27,849 nucleotides of DNA, taken from the NCBI GenBank assembly GCA_016650355.1, contig JAENVX010000121.1:1-27849 (forward strand), read 5' to 3'. Both the position numbers and the translations under genes were made by a program. The notes under the pieces were generated by a model. The model was not told where the DNA came from. It made no database searches and saw only the letters and a list, made by a program, of their open reading frames with translations. Positions 8,784 through 23,700 of the stretch are shown here, piece by piece. This DNA comes from Bacteroidia bacterium. Its GTDB lineage: Bacteria > Bacteroidota > Bacteroidia > Cytophagales > Cyclobacteriaceae. Every line of letters starts with the position of its first letter. The first letter of the stretch is position 1.

Positions 8784-11700
8784 AGATATGAACCTTCAGA
8801 CCAGAAATAAAGTTGATGCAGCTTTTAGTATGTCTTCGATGACAGATTTAATTTTCCTGTTATTGATATTTTTCATGCTTACTTCATCTTTTGTAACACC
8901 TTCTGGCTTGCCTGTAAACTTGCCCTCCAGTAAGGCAAGTACGATTGAGGTACAAAAGGTTTCAATAACTGTCACCAAAGATCTTCTGTACTATATTGAT
9001 GATCGGCAAGTCACAAAAGCATCTTTAGAATCTGTTTTAAAAACTAAGCTTGCTCGCCCGGAAGGCGTGGTTATCCTCCACATTGATAAGAGTGTTCCTT
9101 GGGAAGACGGAGTTTATGTGGCGGGTATTGCCGCTTCACTAAAAGCTAAAGTTTCAATTGCCACCGTTCCGAAATGATATGAACGACCAGCAGGAAAAAA
9201 AGAATAGAAAAATAGCGATGATGACCTCTCTGGGCATTCATTTGGCTGTGCTTCTCCTTTTCCTTTTTCTGATGGCATGGCGTGCACCAAATCCACCTTT
9301 CCCCGAGTATGGCATCGAATTGAATTTTGGATTAGACAATCAAGGTTCTGGTGATATTCAACCTGAAACTCCAGTGAGTGCTGAAGAGAATCCTGATGAT
9401 GAGCCATTGACAGATGAATCTAATGTAGATCCTCTTGAGGACCAAAAGGAAGAGGTTAAGCCCGTAGAGGAAGTTATAGAACAGCCGGTATCAACTGAGG
9501 AAAGCCCGATCGTGGTTAAAGAAACTAAAAAGGAGCCGGTCGTTAAGCCAGTAAAAGAGGATAAGAAGCAGGAAAACGCAGAGGAAAAAGTAAAAATTAC
9601 GGAAACAAAACCCATCGATGATAGTGGAAATCCAAAGCAAGCCAATCAGGGGGATGATAAAAATAAAGTAGGAGACAAAGGAAATGAAGAAGGCTCGTTA
9701 GACGCCAAGGCTTTGTATGGCAAACAAGGTGGAGGTGGAGGCGGTGTTGGTCTAGACCTTGCAGGGTGGAACTGGGATCAAATTCCTAAGCCCAATATCC
9801 CTAACAATGAATCGAATGGTAAAATAATTTTTGAAATAAAGGTGGATGACAATGGAGAAATCATCAGCTACCGGGTGCTGGAAAAGACACTAAGTATTGA
9901 GGCAGAAAAGGCGTGTAAAGAAGCAATAGAGAAGTTAACATTTAGTAAAAAATCGGGTGCGGCAGTTCCAGATGTTTCAATCGGTAAGATTACCTTTGTT
10001 GTTCGGACTCAATAATTCATTCTAATTGGTCTTGTACAGACCTTCTGCAACTTTTTCTGTTATGTTTTTTGGCCCAAAATAAGTGAGGTTGACAGACAAC
10101 CAATTAATAAATCCAGGTATAATCTCTGCCTTGCCTTTCAACATACCAGCAATTCCGATTTTAGCGACAGCCTCTGGTTTCATACTAAATTTCTCAGCTC
10201 TCTCTTTCAAACTATCCATACCGGCTCTATCAACAAAACCTGTTGAGGTTGCCCCTGGGCTAAGGCAGGAGACGGATACTGTAGACTTTTTCAACTCCAT
10301 CCTCAATCCTCTTGTAAATAGAACAACAAATGATTTAGAGGCTGCGTAGGTGGCAAGGGTTGGCACTGCTTGATACGCTGCCGTGCTGGCAACATTTAAT
10401 ATGAAGGACTTTGGTTGTTTTTTTAGCTCCGGTAACAACATATAGCAAAGGCTGACCAATGTATTCATATTAAGATTCATCATGTTGGTCAATTCCGCCA
10501 GGCTGGCTTTTTCAACAGGACTCCAGACTCCATAGCCTGCATTATTGATGAGCATATCGACCTCGAACGAATTTTTATTCAACCATGATTTAACTGATAG
10601 ATGAGCATCTGGAGTTGAAAGATCCACGGGTAAGAACTCAGCTCTAATGTTAAACTCCTTACGAAGTTCAGAACATAGATTGGCGAGCTTTTCGGCAGAG
10701 CGCGCAACAAGGAGGATGTCATGTTTACGACTTGCTAATTCTCGTGCAAGGCAAAGGCCAATGCCTCCGCTGCCACCGGTGATGAGTGCGAACGCCACTG
10801 AGTTATTTGTTGGTGAGCGTCATTAGGCGCTGATAAAGCATTGGTTTGCTTTGTGAGGATTTCGGAATAAATTTTCCGCAGATGATCGGAACATACATCA
10901 CTCGCCTTCGACTTCTTTCCCCGATAAAAGGCGATTGAGCAACACGGTGCCAAAGGCGGCCATCATGCACTGTTAAATCTCCGGCCTCAACATTCAGGCC
11001 CACCTCCTTTTTGTCTGGCGCATGGCTGACGAAATAAACTTTCTTGAACAACAAAGTTGCTAAACCTTTGTTATGTGTTCCCGGAATTATTCTTAACCCT
11101 CCGTTGTCGGTAGATGAATCATCAAGATGAAACCCAACATTAAGCATAGGCATTACTTTCTGTCCGTAAAAAATATCGCGAAGTGCATCTGTATGCCAAC
11201 CTAGTTGAGAGTAGTTGCTATTTTCCGTATTGACATAATGGTTGAAAACAAGACCATCTTTTTCAGTCTCCCCAATCCTTCCCTCATGGCTGCCAATAAA
11301 GCCAAACAATGTCTTAAGGCGCTCATCTTTTAAAAGTTTAGAAAAGAGATCACTATGCTGGTTGAGGAAGGCAAAACGCTGAACAATTTTCCTTCCGTCT
11401 ACATCGGTCCCATATTTAATAGGAACTCCGTTTATGGATTTAACATCCTCCCGAATCCATTGATCCTGAATTTTAACTGATTCCTCCAAAAGTTCCTTGA
11501 CCCTTTCCCGAGATATAAAATTTTTAAAATGGATGAACCCATTATGTTCAAAAAACTCCATCTGCTCCACAGAAAGTTGATCGCCCAATGAAAATATGGG
11601 ATATTTGGAGTTTAGCGATTCCGAGCCATTTTTTGCCATACATTGATTGTTAGCGAAGATTAACCTCAAATTAAGAGAATATTAACTTAAAGTCTGTAAC

Positions 11701-14700
11701 GCAATATCTAAATAATCGGCTAAACATCAGTTATTATTTTTTTAGCCAGTTTAGTAGATAAATGTGAGGGCATAGACAATCATCTCTTTATGAGATATGC
11801 AGAATGAAATTTCCTGATAATAGAATAAATAATCCCAGCGAATAATGGAGCCGACAAGACATCAATGGTGTAGTGAACATGCTGCCATAGGATAAGAAAC
11901 CCGACAAGAATGGAGGCGCTTAATATGAAAATCTTACGGAGTTTGTTTTCCTCAATCAGAAATAGTAAAAAAAGCGTTGATACATGCCCTGAAAAAAATA
12001 GATCTTTAAGGTACACCACATTACCATATGCTGCTTTGGTGATTAGAGGGTCTATTAAGGGGATGATTCCTTGTGGAGGCTCTAGTGTTACAAAATACAA
12101 GGTTACTATTCTTACCAAATTAATACCGATATAACTCTCGATCCCAAGGAGTATGGCATGTGGTTTTGAATAATTAAAATATATGGTGAGTAAGAGAGTG
12201 AAATAGATAAGCCCGAAAATTACCCACGACCAATCTTTAGGTTCTAGAAGACTTAGAATAAAGTCATTTAATAATAGGCCTGGCTTTGGCAGTAAAATTT
12301 CGTTAAAGAAATAGGGGAGAAACAGGATGATCAGAATGCCAACAAATCCAGCGGCTATTAAATGGATTCGAAAGCTTTTGTTACTCAGCGCTTGTTTCCA
12401 ACTGAGGGGTTTACTCATTAATGATGATTAGATAGTAATTTTTCTTTCCCTTCTGAGCAAGCAAATATCGATCTTGAAGGAGTTTGAAGTCGGGCTTTTG
12501 ATTAGGATCACTAACCTTTATTTTGTTAATGCTGACACCACCGCCCTGAATCATTTTGCGTGCCTCACCTTTTGAGGAAAAAATTTTCCCTTGTGTGATC
12601 TCTGATAACAAATCTGTAAGAGAGGTAGCACTTTCAAATTCTGATTTACTAATAGTAGTTTGTGGAACTCCCTCAAAAACGGAAAGCAAGGTTTCTTCAT
12701 CGAGGCTATTTAGGTCTTCACTTACTGAATTACCAAAAAGTATGTTCGATGCTTTTACAACTCCTTCATATTCCACTTGTGAATGCACCCGAACGGTTAT
12801 GTCTTTGGCTAACTCCAATTGAAGTTTTCGGGCGTGTGGCGCCAGTATGTGTCCTGCAATTAGGCTTTCGATTTCTTCTTTATTTCGTTCTGTAAAAATC
12901 TTGATATAGTTGGAAGCATCTTCATCGGAAACATTGAGCCAATACTGATAAAACTTGTATGGAGAAGTTCGTTTTGAATCTAGCCATACATTTCCTCCCT
13001 CAGTTTTTCCAAACTTTGTGCCATCTGCTTTCTTAATTAGCTGTGTCGTAAGCGCAAAGGCATCCCCATCATCCTTTCTTCTGATCAGTTCTGTGCCGGT
13101 CAAAATATTCCCCCACTGATCGGAGCCACCCATTTGGAGCTTGCAATTTTTGTTTTTATAGAGCCAATAGAAATCATAGCCTTGCACGAGTTGGTACGTA
13201 AATTCTGTAAAAGACAAGCCCGTCTCCAACCTTTTTTGGACGGAGTCTTTGGCCATCATATAATTGACAGTTATATGCTTTCCTACATCGCGGATAAATT
13301 CAAGAAAATTAAAATTCTTAAACCAATCATAGTTATTAACCATCACGGCTGCATTGTCTCCATTAGAGAAATCGAGGAATTTCATCAACTGCGCTTTCAC
13401 ACAGGATTCATTATGACGTAAGATATCCTCCGATAACAAGTTGCGTTCAGAGGATTTTCCGGAAGGGTCGCCTACCATACCCGTTGCGCCACCAACCAAA
13501 GCATACGGTTTATGTCCACATTTTTGAAATTGCACCAGGGTCATAATTTGTACCAGGTGACCAATATGCAAAGAATCAGCGGTGGGGTCGAACCCAATGT
13601 AGCCACTGGTCATTTCCTTTTTTAATTGTTCCTCGGCTCCTGGAGTGATATCGTGTATCATACCTCGCCACCGAAGCTCTTCAACAAAATTTTTGCTCAT
13701 TGCTTATGATAAAGTTCAAATATAAGAGTACTTCATTCAATTCAGGAACTTCAAATGATTAATAAAAGATTGATAACCCTGTTAATGCCGATTGTATAAA
13801 CTTAGCTGAGCTGCTTTTATTTGGTGTGAGTTTTTTGTTTTTTTAGATTTCCGAAACTTTAACCTAATACATACATGCAGCAACCGGACTCACTTCGCTT
13901 GGTAGCCGAATTTCACAAGACCTTTAAGCATCCAATTTTGGACACGCCAGCCATTCCTGATGAAGCTCGATGTAGACTTCGTGTAGCATTGATAGCGGAA
14001 GAGTTGAAGGAAATGGAAGTGGCAATCCTGGAAAAAGATATTGTTGGCATCGCGGATGCTTTGTGTGACATACAATATGTTCTATCTGGGGCGATTCTTG
14101 AATTTGGTCTGGGCGAAAAATTCAATGACTTGTTTTTGGAGGTACAGCGCTCAAATATGAGCAAAGCCTGTGATTCAGTTGAAGAGGCTGAAAAGACTAT
14201 TCAGTTTTATTTGGATAAGGACGGCACTGAATGTTACTACCGAAAGGAGGGTGAGAAATGGTTGATCTACCGCAAGTCCGACAATAAGACTATCAAATCT
14301 GTAGGGTATTCCCCAGCAGATTTGGAAGCTATATTAGTTAAATAGGAAAGGCAAAACGGACTGGAGAGACCCATACAGGTTACCTTGGGCATGAATAAAC
14401 TAGCAGAAGATTCATTATTGTTGTGATAACTGCTTTTTTGAGCCTATTTGTCTTCAGAAAAGATAAATTCTCAGCCACGGGTGCTACATCAGCTTATTCT
14501 TCGTTATCAATTTGGCGCTAAATCAGGATATAAAAGTTGGTAGGATGATACACTTCTAGTGACCTTGATCACGAAATTTGAAGGTTGGAATTTTATAGGT
14601 TACGGGATTTGTTGTTTGAAATGACATGCACTCAGAAGGGTTGTTAAGAATTATATTTATCTTTAAAAATTAAATTGTAAAGAAGTTTATGGACGAAATT

Positions 14701-17700
14701 CAAGAAAGTGAATTCCTGGTGGCATGGCATAATGGAATTATTATAGGTGCCATCATTTCTATAGCAATTAGTATCCTCATTTATCTGTTTTATAATTTGA
14801 AGGTTTCGATGATTGCAGATAATAAGGAGAAGTATGAATACATTAATAAGAGTGAAATAAGATGGTATAAGTGGATGTTTTATGCATTAGGACTCGGCTT
14901 AGGAATGCCTATTAACCTATATGGAGCAGGCAAAGAGGTAGGCACCTGGTTTTTTGTATTATTCTTCATTTCCATTGCCGGGGCTACTTTAGTGGGCTAT
15001 GTGGCATCCTTAATCCTGGATTATTATTATCCGACTAAACTTAGTGCAAAACTTAGGAAGTTGCGCTACACTCCCCGCATAAACAAAAAGACCGGCAACA
15101 AAATGAGGTTGTTGAGCGAAGACGAAGAAGACGTTCACCTTCAGGAGGGGATGCAGGCGGAAGAAAACGTTTTTTCGATTGATTATGATGTCTGGATAGA
15201 TGAAAAGACGTCTGATATTCTGATTGAAAAATACGAGGGTCACCTTGTGGCACTTCAGTGCGGAAATTGTGGGTTCTACACCATGCGTGTGGTTAAGGAA
15301 GAGATCGTGGAAACCCACGAGGATGGACAACCTAAAGAACTGGTAAAGAACTATCAATGCTCGTATTGCAAGAATGTTAGGGCAACCCAGTTTCATATTT
15401 CCCAGAAACAAGGAGACGATTACAAGCACCAGAAGCCAGCAATTAAGCGCAATACAAGAGGAATTGAGATGATAAAAATAGAAATCCACTCTACCCATGA
15501 CGGAAAGAAATTTTATGAATTTGAATCCTTAGAGCAGGCCCAAAAATTTATCAAGGAATTTGATAAAGATAAGGTTGCATAAATATGCAACAATAATTTA
15601 GGCACCTCTTTTGCATAAAATCCGTTAAGACTTTAAAACTTCACAGATGACCATGAGAATTACAAGTGTGCTAACTCTTATTACTTTATTTACTACGCTC
15701 TCGATAGCAAATGGCTTTGCATCAAGGGATACCCTTGAACTAAAATCGAAACAAGTTTATGGCAAAGAGGCAAAAGTCATCTCTTATATTTTAGACAACA
15801 ATCACTACCGCAAGTTGCGCTTGAATGACTCCTTGTCGTCTGCTATTTTAGATAAATACATCAAAGAACTTGATAATAACAGATCTTATTTCATCGCTTC
15901 TGACCTTAAGGATTTTGAAAAATTCAGATTTTCAATTGACGACCTGACTAGAAACGAAAATGTTGAACCGGCCTACGAAATCTACAGAGTTTTTCGTAAG
16001 CGATATAGCGAGCGAATGGACTTTGTAATGAATAATCTTATCCACCAGGAGTTTGATTATTCAATTGATGAGTATTATGAAACAGACCGCGATAAAGAAG
16101 CTTGGGCAACTAACATTGCTGAACTTAATGATATTTGGAGAAAGATAATAAAGAATCAATCCCTTGGTCTAAAACTGACAGGCAAAACACAGGAGGAGAT
16201 TGAGGATGTCCTTAAGAAGCGATACCAACGTTTTATTAAATCGGTCTCACAGTTTACTGGTGAGGACGTATTCGGTGTTTACATGAATGCCATTACTGAA
16301 TCATATGATCCACATACCAATTACCTATCCCCAAAGGCCTCCGCATTATTTACGCAAAGCATGAGCTTGTCATTAGAAGGCATTGGTGCACAATTACAGA
16401 CGGAAAATGATTATACAAAGATTGTAAGGATAATGCCCGGAGGGCCTGCTGAAAAATCTGATTTAATTCACAGCAACGACTTGATCATTGGTGTGGCGCA
16501 AGGCTTAGAAGGTGAAATGGTGGATGTAATTGGGTGGCGAATTGACGAGGTTGTAAAGTTGATAAAAGGTCCAAAGGGAACGACTGTACGGCTTAGTTTT
16601 CTACCCTCTCAAACAGGAGTGAATGGATCCTCCAAAGAAATCAAATTGGTGCGAGAAAAAATTAAGTTAGAAGATCAGGAAGCTAAACGAAGCACGATCA
16701 ACTATCAATCCAATGGCCGAAATCTTAAACTTGGAGTTATTAATCTTCCAAATTTTTATATGGATTTCGAAGAATACCAAAAAGGAAACGTGGAGTATAA
16801 GAGTACAACGCGCGATGTGAAGAGGTTGATCACGGAACTTCAAGCAGAGGGTGTTGACGGAATTGTAATGGACTTGCGCAACAATGGAGGAGGTTCACTG
16901 GCGGAGGCGATTGATTTAACCGGATTATTTATCAAGGATGGACCTGTTGTTCAGGTTAGGAATTCTGCGGGCAAAGTTGATGTTGGTTACGATGACGACA
17001 ACAAGGTAGTTTACTCCGGACCACTCTTAGTGTTAACCAATCGATTCAGTGCTTCTGCTTCTGAGATTTTTGCAGGGGCTATTCAGGATTATAAGCGTGG
17101 CGTAATAGTAGGAGAATCTACCTTTGGTAAAGGAACTGTGCAACAAGTACTTCCCTTAAAACGCTTTATTGTTGATACAGAAGAGGTTGGTGATTTGAAG
17201 CTAACCTTTCAGAAATTTTATCGCGTTACTGGCAGCAGCACCCAGCACAAAGGAGTCTCTCCGGATATAAAGTTACCTTCAGCTTTAGGGGAATCGCAGT
17301 ATGGTGAAAGTGCAAATCCAAGTGCATTGCCATGGGATGTAATAAAGCCGACCCCTTATAAAAAAGTATCGAATGTGGGCGATAGCATATTATCTGCGCT
17401 CTCAAAATCCTATTTAGAGCGATCTAAGTTTGATACTAGTTTGAAGCAATATGTGGCAGAGACTGAGGAGCTGAAGAAAAACTTAGCTCAAACAAAAATT
17501 TCTCTTAATGAGACTGTTCGCAAACATGAAATGGAGCAAGCTGAAAGGAATAAGAGCGCCAACGGAAAATTAGACACAAAAATTACGTCAAAAGAAGGCG
17601 TGCTTGTGGACGAGCTTTTGAAACTGAACGATGAATATCTGCGCGAAGGTCTTTTGATACTGGCTGACCTTGTCACAAGAAGAATTGGCTAGTCTTTAAT

Positions 17701-20700
17701 TTGTATTGGTTTAAGAGTATAACCTTTTGCTTTTAGCAAGGCGAGCAAACCCCGATCACCTTCTAAGTGAGAAATACCTATAGATATAAACGAAATTTTA
17801 TCGGCCATCATATTTTCTATTTTAGGTAGCCACTCTTCGTTTCGCTTATAATAAAACTCCTCCAGAAACAACGGGCTGTTTTCCGTTGGGTGTAACGTGT
17901 ATTCGAAAATCTCATCAAGATTGCCTTCCGGATAATCAATCATAAGTTTTTGGTACTCAGATTTTTGTTTTTCGAAATTAGCCACGCTATGCAGGAGAGC
18001 CTTCTCCTGGTCTTCCATAGGAAATGTGTTTAGGGCAGCAGCTTCACGATCAACCGATTCCAGGCTATAGGTTTCTAAGTTGTGTTTATTTGCAAATTTC
18101 AGTAACTCCATATCATAAAATTTCACCTTCTCTCCCAAAGAAAGCCGGGTCATTAAGATAGAAAGAGGAAGTGGCTTTATGTTCGCATATTTACTATCAA
18201 AAACAGATTTACTGATCCCAAATTCTTTTTGAAAGAACTCCTGAACAATTTTATAATCAGCTTCAGAAAATTGCGTAGCCAATGATTCGCCTTTCGGAAA
18301 AAGCAATGCCTTATTTAATTCATGTTGAGCGTGATGATCTATCTGATCTTCGATGGCAAAAATATCGCTGCTCTTGATTAGGTTTGTTACTTTGGCCGGG
18401 AGGAAGAACTCCTTTTCCCCAATAAATTTTAATGTTCCAAACAGGTAGGATGGCTTCTTAAGCTTATCACCACTAACTTCCCAAAGAATAGAATTTTGTC
18501 CCATTCCAGATTTGAATACTAAGACTACCAGCAGGATCGTGATTCCAAATTTTAATTTATTCATGATAATTGATCATTTAGTATAACAAAGAAAACATTA
18601 AATCGCGATAAATGAAAAGCCGTTATGCGTGTACTAAAACTTTGTTTAATTAATTGTCTTTGATGTTGCGATGGATTAATTTGGAAGTTTAGCCAGAACT
18701 GAAAAAATGAGTGAAGAACTGCTCAAAGCAATCATACAACTTTTTGCAATTGTTGCCAAGGAGCGCATCACTGAAGACGAACGTGCAAATATCAAAGAAT
18801 TTCTTTCCCTTCACCTCAATCAAGAGGCTCTACGCTACTACCTAAATCTATTTGACGACTTCTGTAAAGTTAATAGAAGGGTAGCAAGTCCTGCACTGCC
18901 GAATGTGGATGAAGAGACTTTACAGTACGTAGACGACTGGGCGCAAATCATGACGATTTCTAAGAAGGTCAATCAGGCGCTGACCATGCAGCAAAAAGCA
19001 GTGTTGATTGTCAAAATAATTGACCTCATATTTGTTGACACAGAAATATCAGAGCGGCAGGGAAATTTAATATTTTATATTGGTGAGGCGTTGAAAATTC
19101 CTTTGAAGGATCTTCAGGCCATGCGCTCATTCGTATTAGGGCAAGATATCGAAGAGCTTTCTTCACGGCAGATATTAGTGATTGATGAAGGATCCGATGC
19201 CATCGCTCATCCTGGCCCCAGCATTGTTTCAAAAAACCTAACAGGACTTATTGCCATCCTTCGGCTTGCGGACATTGAGACGTACTTTATCAAATATCTG
19301 GGGATCACATCCCTCACGCTGAATGGCGTCCCGCTGAAAAGTAGAAAGATTGACGTCTTTCCAACAGGCAGCACTATCCGGGGCAGTAAGGTTGATCCAA
19401 TTTACTATAGTGATGTAGTTGGAAAGTTTCTGATCGAGGATAATGACACTGAGATATCATTTCTGGCCGAGCATATTTTTTATCATTTTAACAGTGGTAG
19501 GGCAGGTCTGCAAAACGTAAGCATTGCAGAACATGGAAGTAAGCTCATTGGGTTAATGGGTGCAAGCGGCTCGGGAAAATCTACGCTTTTAAGTGTATTA
19601 AATGGATCAGAACGGCCATCCAGCGGGCGTGTTTTGATTAACGGTATTAATATTCATGACGAGCCAGAAAAGGCGGAAGGAGTAATTGGCTTCATTCCGC
19701 AAGACGATTTGCTTATTGAAGACCTTTCTGTTTTTGAGAATCTCTATTTTGCAGCACGCTTATGCTTTGGTCATTATTCGAAGGAGCAAACAAGAGATCT
19801 TGTTGATAAAGTATTGCTGAGTCTGGGATTATCTGAAATTAAAAACCTGAAGGTTGGATCACCTTTGCAAAAGACGATCAGTGGTGGCCAGCGAAAGCGA
19901 CTAAATATAGGACTTGAGTTACTACGTGAGCCAGCAGTACTTTTTGTGGATGAACCAACTTCAGGGCTTTCCTCACGGGATTCAGTAAATATCATGGACT
20001 TGCTGAAGGAGTTGACCCTCCGCGGCAAAATGATTTTTGTGGTCATCCACCAGCCTTCCTCCGAAATTTTTAAGATGTTTGATACACTTGTGATTCTGGA
20101 TGTTGGTGGCTTTCAGATTTACTATGGCAATCCCGTTGAATCGGTTTCCTATTTTCAGGAGATTGTGAATGCAGCATATAAAACGCCCGGTGCTTGTCCT
20201 GAATGTGGCAACATTAATCCTGAGCAAGTATTTAATATTATTGAAACCAGAGTAGTAAATGAGTTTGGTCGCTTCACGCATACGCGGAAGATATCACCAG
20301 GTCAATGGTATCAATATTTTAAACAGAAAATCAAACTTCCCAGAATAACTCAGATCACGGGCTCCCTTCCAGTTACTCAGAAAATCCCCAACCGATTTAG
20401 GCAACTGTTAGTGTTTATTCAGCGAAATGTACTTTCAAAAATATCTGACCATCAGTATCTGACGATCAATGCCCTGCTTGCTCCAGTGCTCGCATTGTTC
20501 ATTGCCTATTTTATTAAGTACCATGCTTCAGATACGGATTATACCTTTTATAACAACGACAATATTCCAGTATATTTTTTCATGAGTATTGTTGTCGCGC
20601 TTTTTGTCGGTTTGATTGTAAGCGCAGAAGAAATATTTCACGACAGAAAAATTCTTAAGCGAGAAAAATTTCTCAACTTAAATCGAAGCAGCTATCTCAT

Positions 20701-23700
20701 CTCCAAGGTACTTGTACTCTTTTTAATTTCAGCAATTCAAACCATAAGCTTTATTATTGTTGGCGACCTTATTCTTGAAATACCACTTGGGGAGTACCGC
20801 TATTGGTTGATCTTGTATTCATGTTCTTGTTTTGCCAATATGCTCGGGCTAAATATTTCTTCTGCATTCGACTCTGCTGTTACCATTTATATTTTAATTC
20901 CAATCTTGATTATCCCTCAATTGTTATTAAGTGGCGTGGTGATAAGTTTTGATAAATTCAATCCGAAAGTGGGTACACCTAAAGGCGTGCCGTTAATGGG
21001 AGAGTTTATGGCGTCACGCTGGGCATTTGAAGCATACATGGTTACCCAGTTTAAAGACAATCTGTTTGAGAAGCAGTTTTACGAGTATGATAAGGAGATC
21101 GCAAAGGCGAATTATAAACAAGTGTACTATATACCTAAGTTAGAGACTAAACTTGCCTTTGCAGTAAGAGAACGACAGCGGTGGAGAGATCAAAAAGTTG
21201 ACAATCCAGTGAAGGTGGCATTGGATGTATTAAGAAATGAAATTGCGAATGAGCTAAAAATTGTAGGAAAAAATAAATTGCCTGAAGTAGCTCAATTGTC
21301 AATAGGAAAGTTTGATTCTGCAGTTTACTTTAAGACTTCTGATTTTCTTTCGGGGTTGAGGAACCATTACGGAGCGCGGAAGAAAAAAGCCTCTGATGCT
21401 AAAGATGAGTTGATTGCTAAATTGACCAGCACGCCCCAAGGACTAACGGAGTTTAGCAACATGAAAATCAAGTATCAAAATAAAAGAGTAATTACCACGG
21501 TAGAGAATGTAGAGGATTTGAATCGAATTGTAGAATGGAATGGAGAGCTTTTGCAAAAAATTTATCCTGTTTACTTTGATGACCATCGACCCAAAAAGGC
21601 ATGGGATTTTAGAGGCAATTTTTACATCCCAACAAAATATTTTGCGGGGCGCACATTTGACACAGTTTATTTTAACATCTTTATGATTTGGGCGTTGACC
21701 CTGATCTTATACTTAACCTTATATTTTGATCTTTTGAAGATGGGTGTTCGAAGAGCGGGTCTCTATCTTAAATACAGAAAGAAAAATCAACAATTGTGAT
21801 TATGTTATTAATTTAAAAATCAAAACTACTTATGAAGTATAAATTTGTAGTATTTACCATGGCGCTAAGCCTATTCTTGTTTTCTTGTGCCACAAAGGAA
21901 AGCAGCACAGAAGCTGAAAATGACGAATGGCCGGAGCTGGACGCTTTTCATATGACTATGGCGGAGGCCTTCCATCCGTTGAAGGATTCTGGCAATGTTG
22001 AACCTGCTATACGCCTAATGGGGCAGTTGGCCGATGATGCGGAGATGTGGGCAGCAGCACCGCTGCCTGAAAAAGTTAATTCAGCGGAGATGAAGGAGAA
22101 AATTGGTAAGCTACATGCAGATCTTCGGGCGTTGTCGGATGAGGTGAATGATGGTGCAGATGAAGATCAGATAGGCACCACGTTGTTCACCATCCACGAC
22201 CAATTTCATGAAATTATGGAAGCCTGGCATAAGGGCGGAGATAATCATGAACACGAACATCAGGAGAAGCTTTGAGCTTCTTCAATTAAGGGAAGATGGA
22301 ATTGATCCCCATAAACGAAACTCTTGAAGAGAACGGAGAATTTGCTGGCAATTCTTTGTGCCTGGATTCTCTTTACATGACCATTGACTTTTATAAATCT
22401 GTTGGATTTAGTCCTCCCTGGATAGGCTACTATGTCAGACAAAATGATCAACTGGTCGGTAGTGGTGGTTTTAAAGGCAGACCCATAAACGGCCAGGTAG
22501 AAATTGCTTATGGCACATTTGAGCAGTATCAACATCAGGGAGTTGGTGCAGCTATTTGTAAACTGTTAGTTGATCTATCTCTCAAAACAGATTCTTCAGT
22601 TCGTATTACAGCAAGGACGCTCACAGAAAAAAACTTCTCAACCCGCATACTGGAAAAAAACTCTTTTAAATTTAATGGAATAGTCAACGACCAAGATGAT
22701 GGTGATGTGTGGGAATGGGAATATGTTCCGCCTGAAATATAAATAGTTCACTTTAATAATCTTATTTACTCATGATAAAACTTACCATACTTTTAGCCAT
22801 TTCGTTGATCATGGTTGCATGCAGCAATCCTAAAGAAACCACCGAAAACGAGTGGACATCACTTTTCAACGGCCACGACTTGGAAGATTGGATAGTGAAG
22901 GTACATCATCATGACGCAGGCGTAAACTTTGGCAACACCTTTCGGGTGGAGGAAGACATGATTAAAGTGCGTTATGATCAATACGGAGATTTCAATGATC
23001 AGTTTTCGCACCTCTATTTTAAACAGCCCTTTTCGCATTTTCATTTAAAGTTAGAATATCGCTTTGTAGGCGAATTGCAAAAAGGTGCTCCCGAATACAC
23101 CCTGCTTAACAGCGGTGTTATGTTTCATTCACAAGATCCCCGCAGCATGCCCAAAGAACAAAATTGGCCGATATCGGTGGAGATGCAATTTCTAGGAGGG
23201 CTTGGTGATGGTAAGCCGCGGCCAACCGGCAACATGTGTTCACCAGGAACAGACATTGTCTACGAAGGCAAACTATATGACAGCCATTGCTTAAGCTCAA
23301 CGAGTAAAACGTATGATGGAGAGCAGTGGGTGAGGGCTGAACTGATAGTGCTAGGCGATTCGCTGATCACACACATCATCAATGGAGATACCGTGTTGCG
23401 ATACAGTAAACCAACTATGGGTGGCGGTGTTGTTCAAGGATATGACAGCGCGTTGTGGATGCCTGGAAAACCTTTGATGGAAGGATTCATAGCATTGCAA
23501 AGCGAAGGACAGCCTATCGATTTTCGTAACGTTGAAATACGCAACCTAAAGAAATAGCTTCATCGTTGCGACTTACTAGGGTGGAGGCCTGGTATTACGT
23601 TTCATTCTGCGAGAAAACGGAAATGATTTATTAAAGATTCATCCGCATGGTAGCAAATCACCGTTATTAGAAATAATGACAAAGTATTACGATCCCAAAG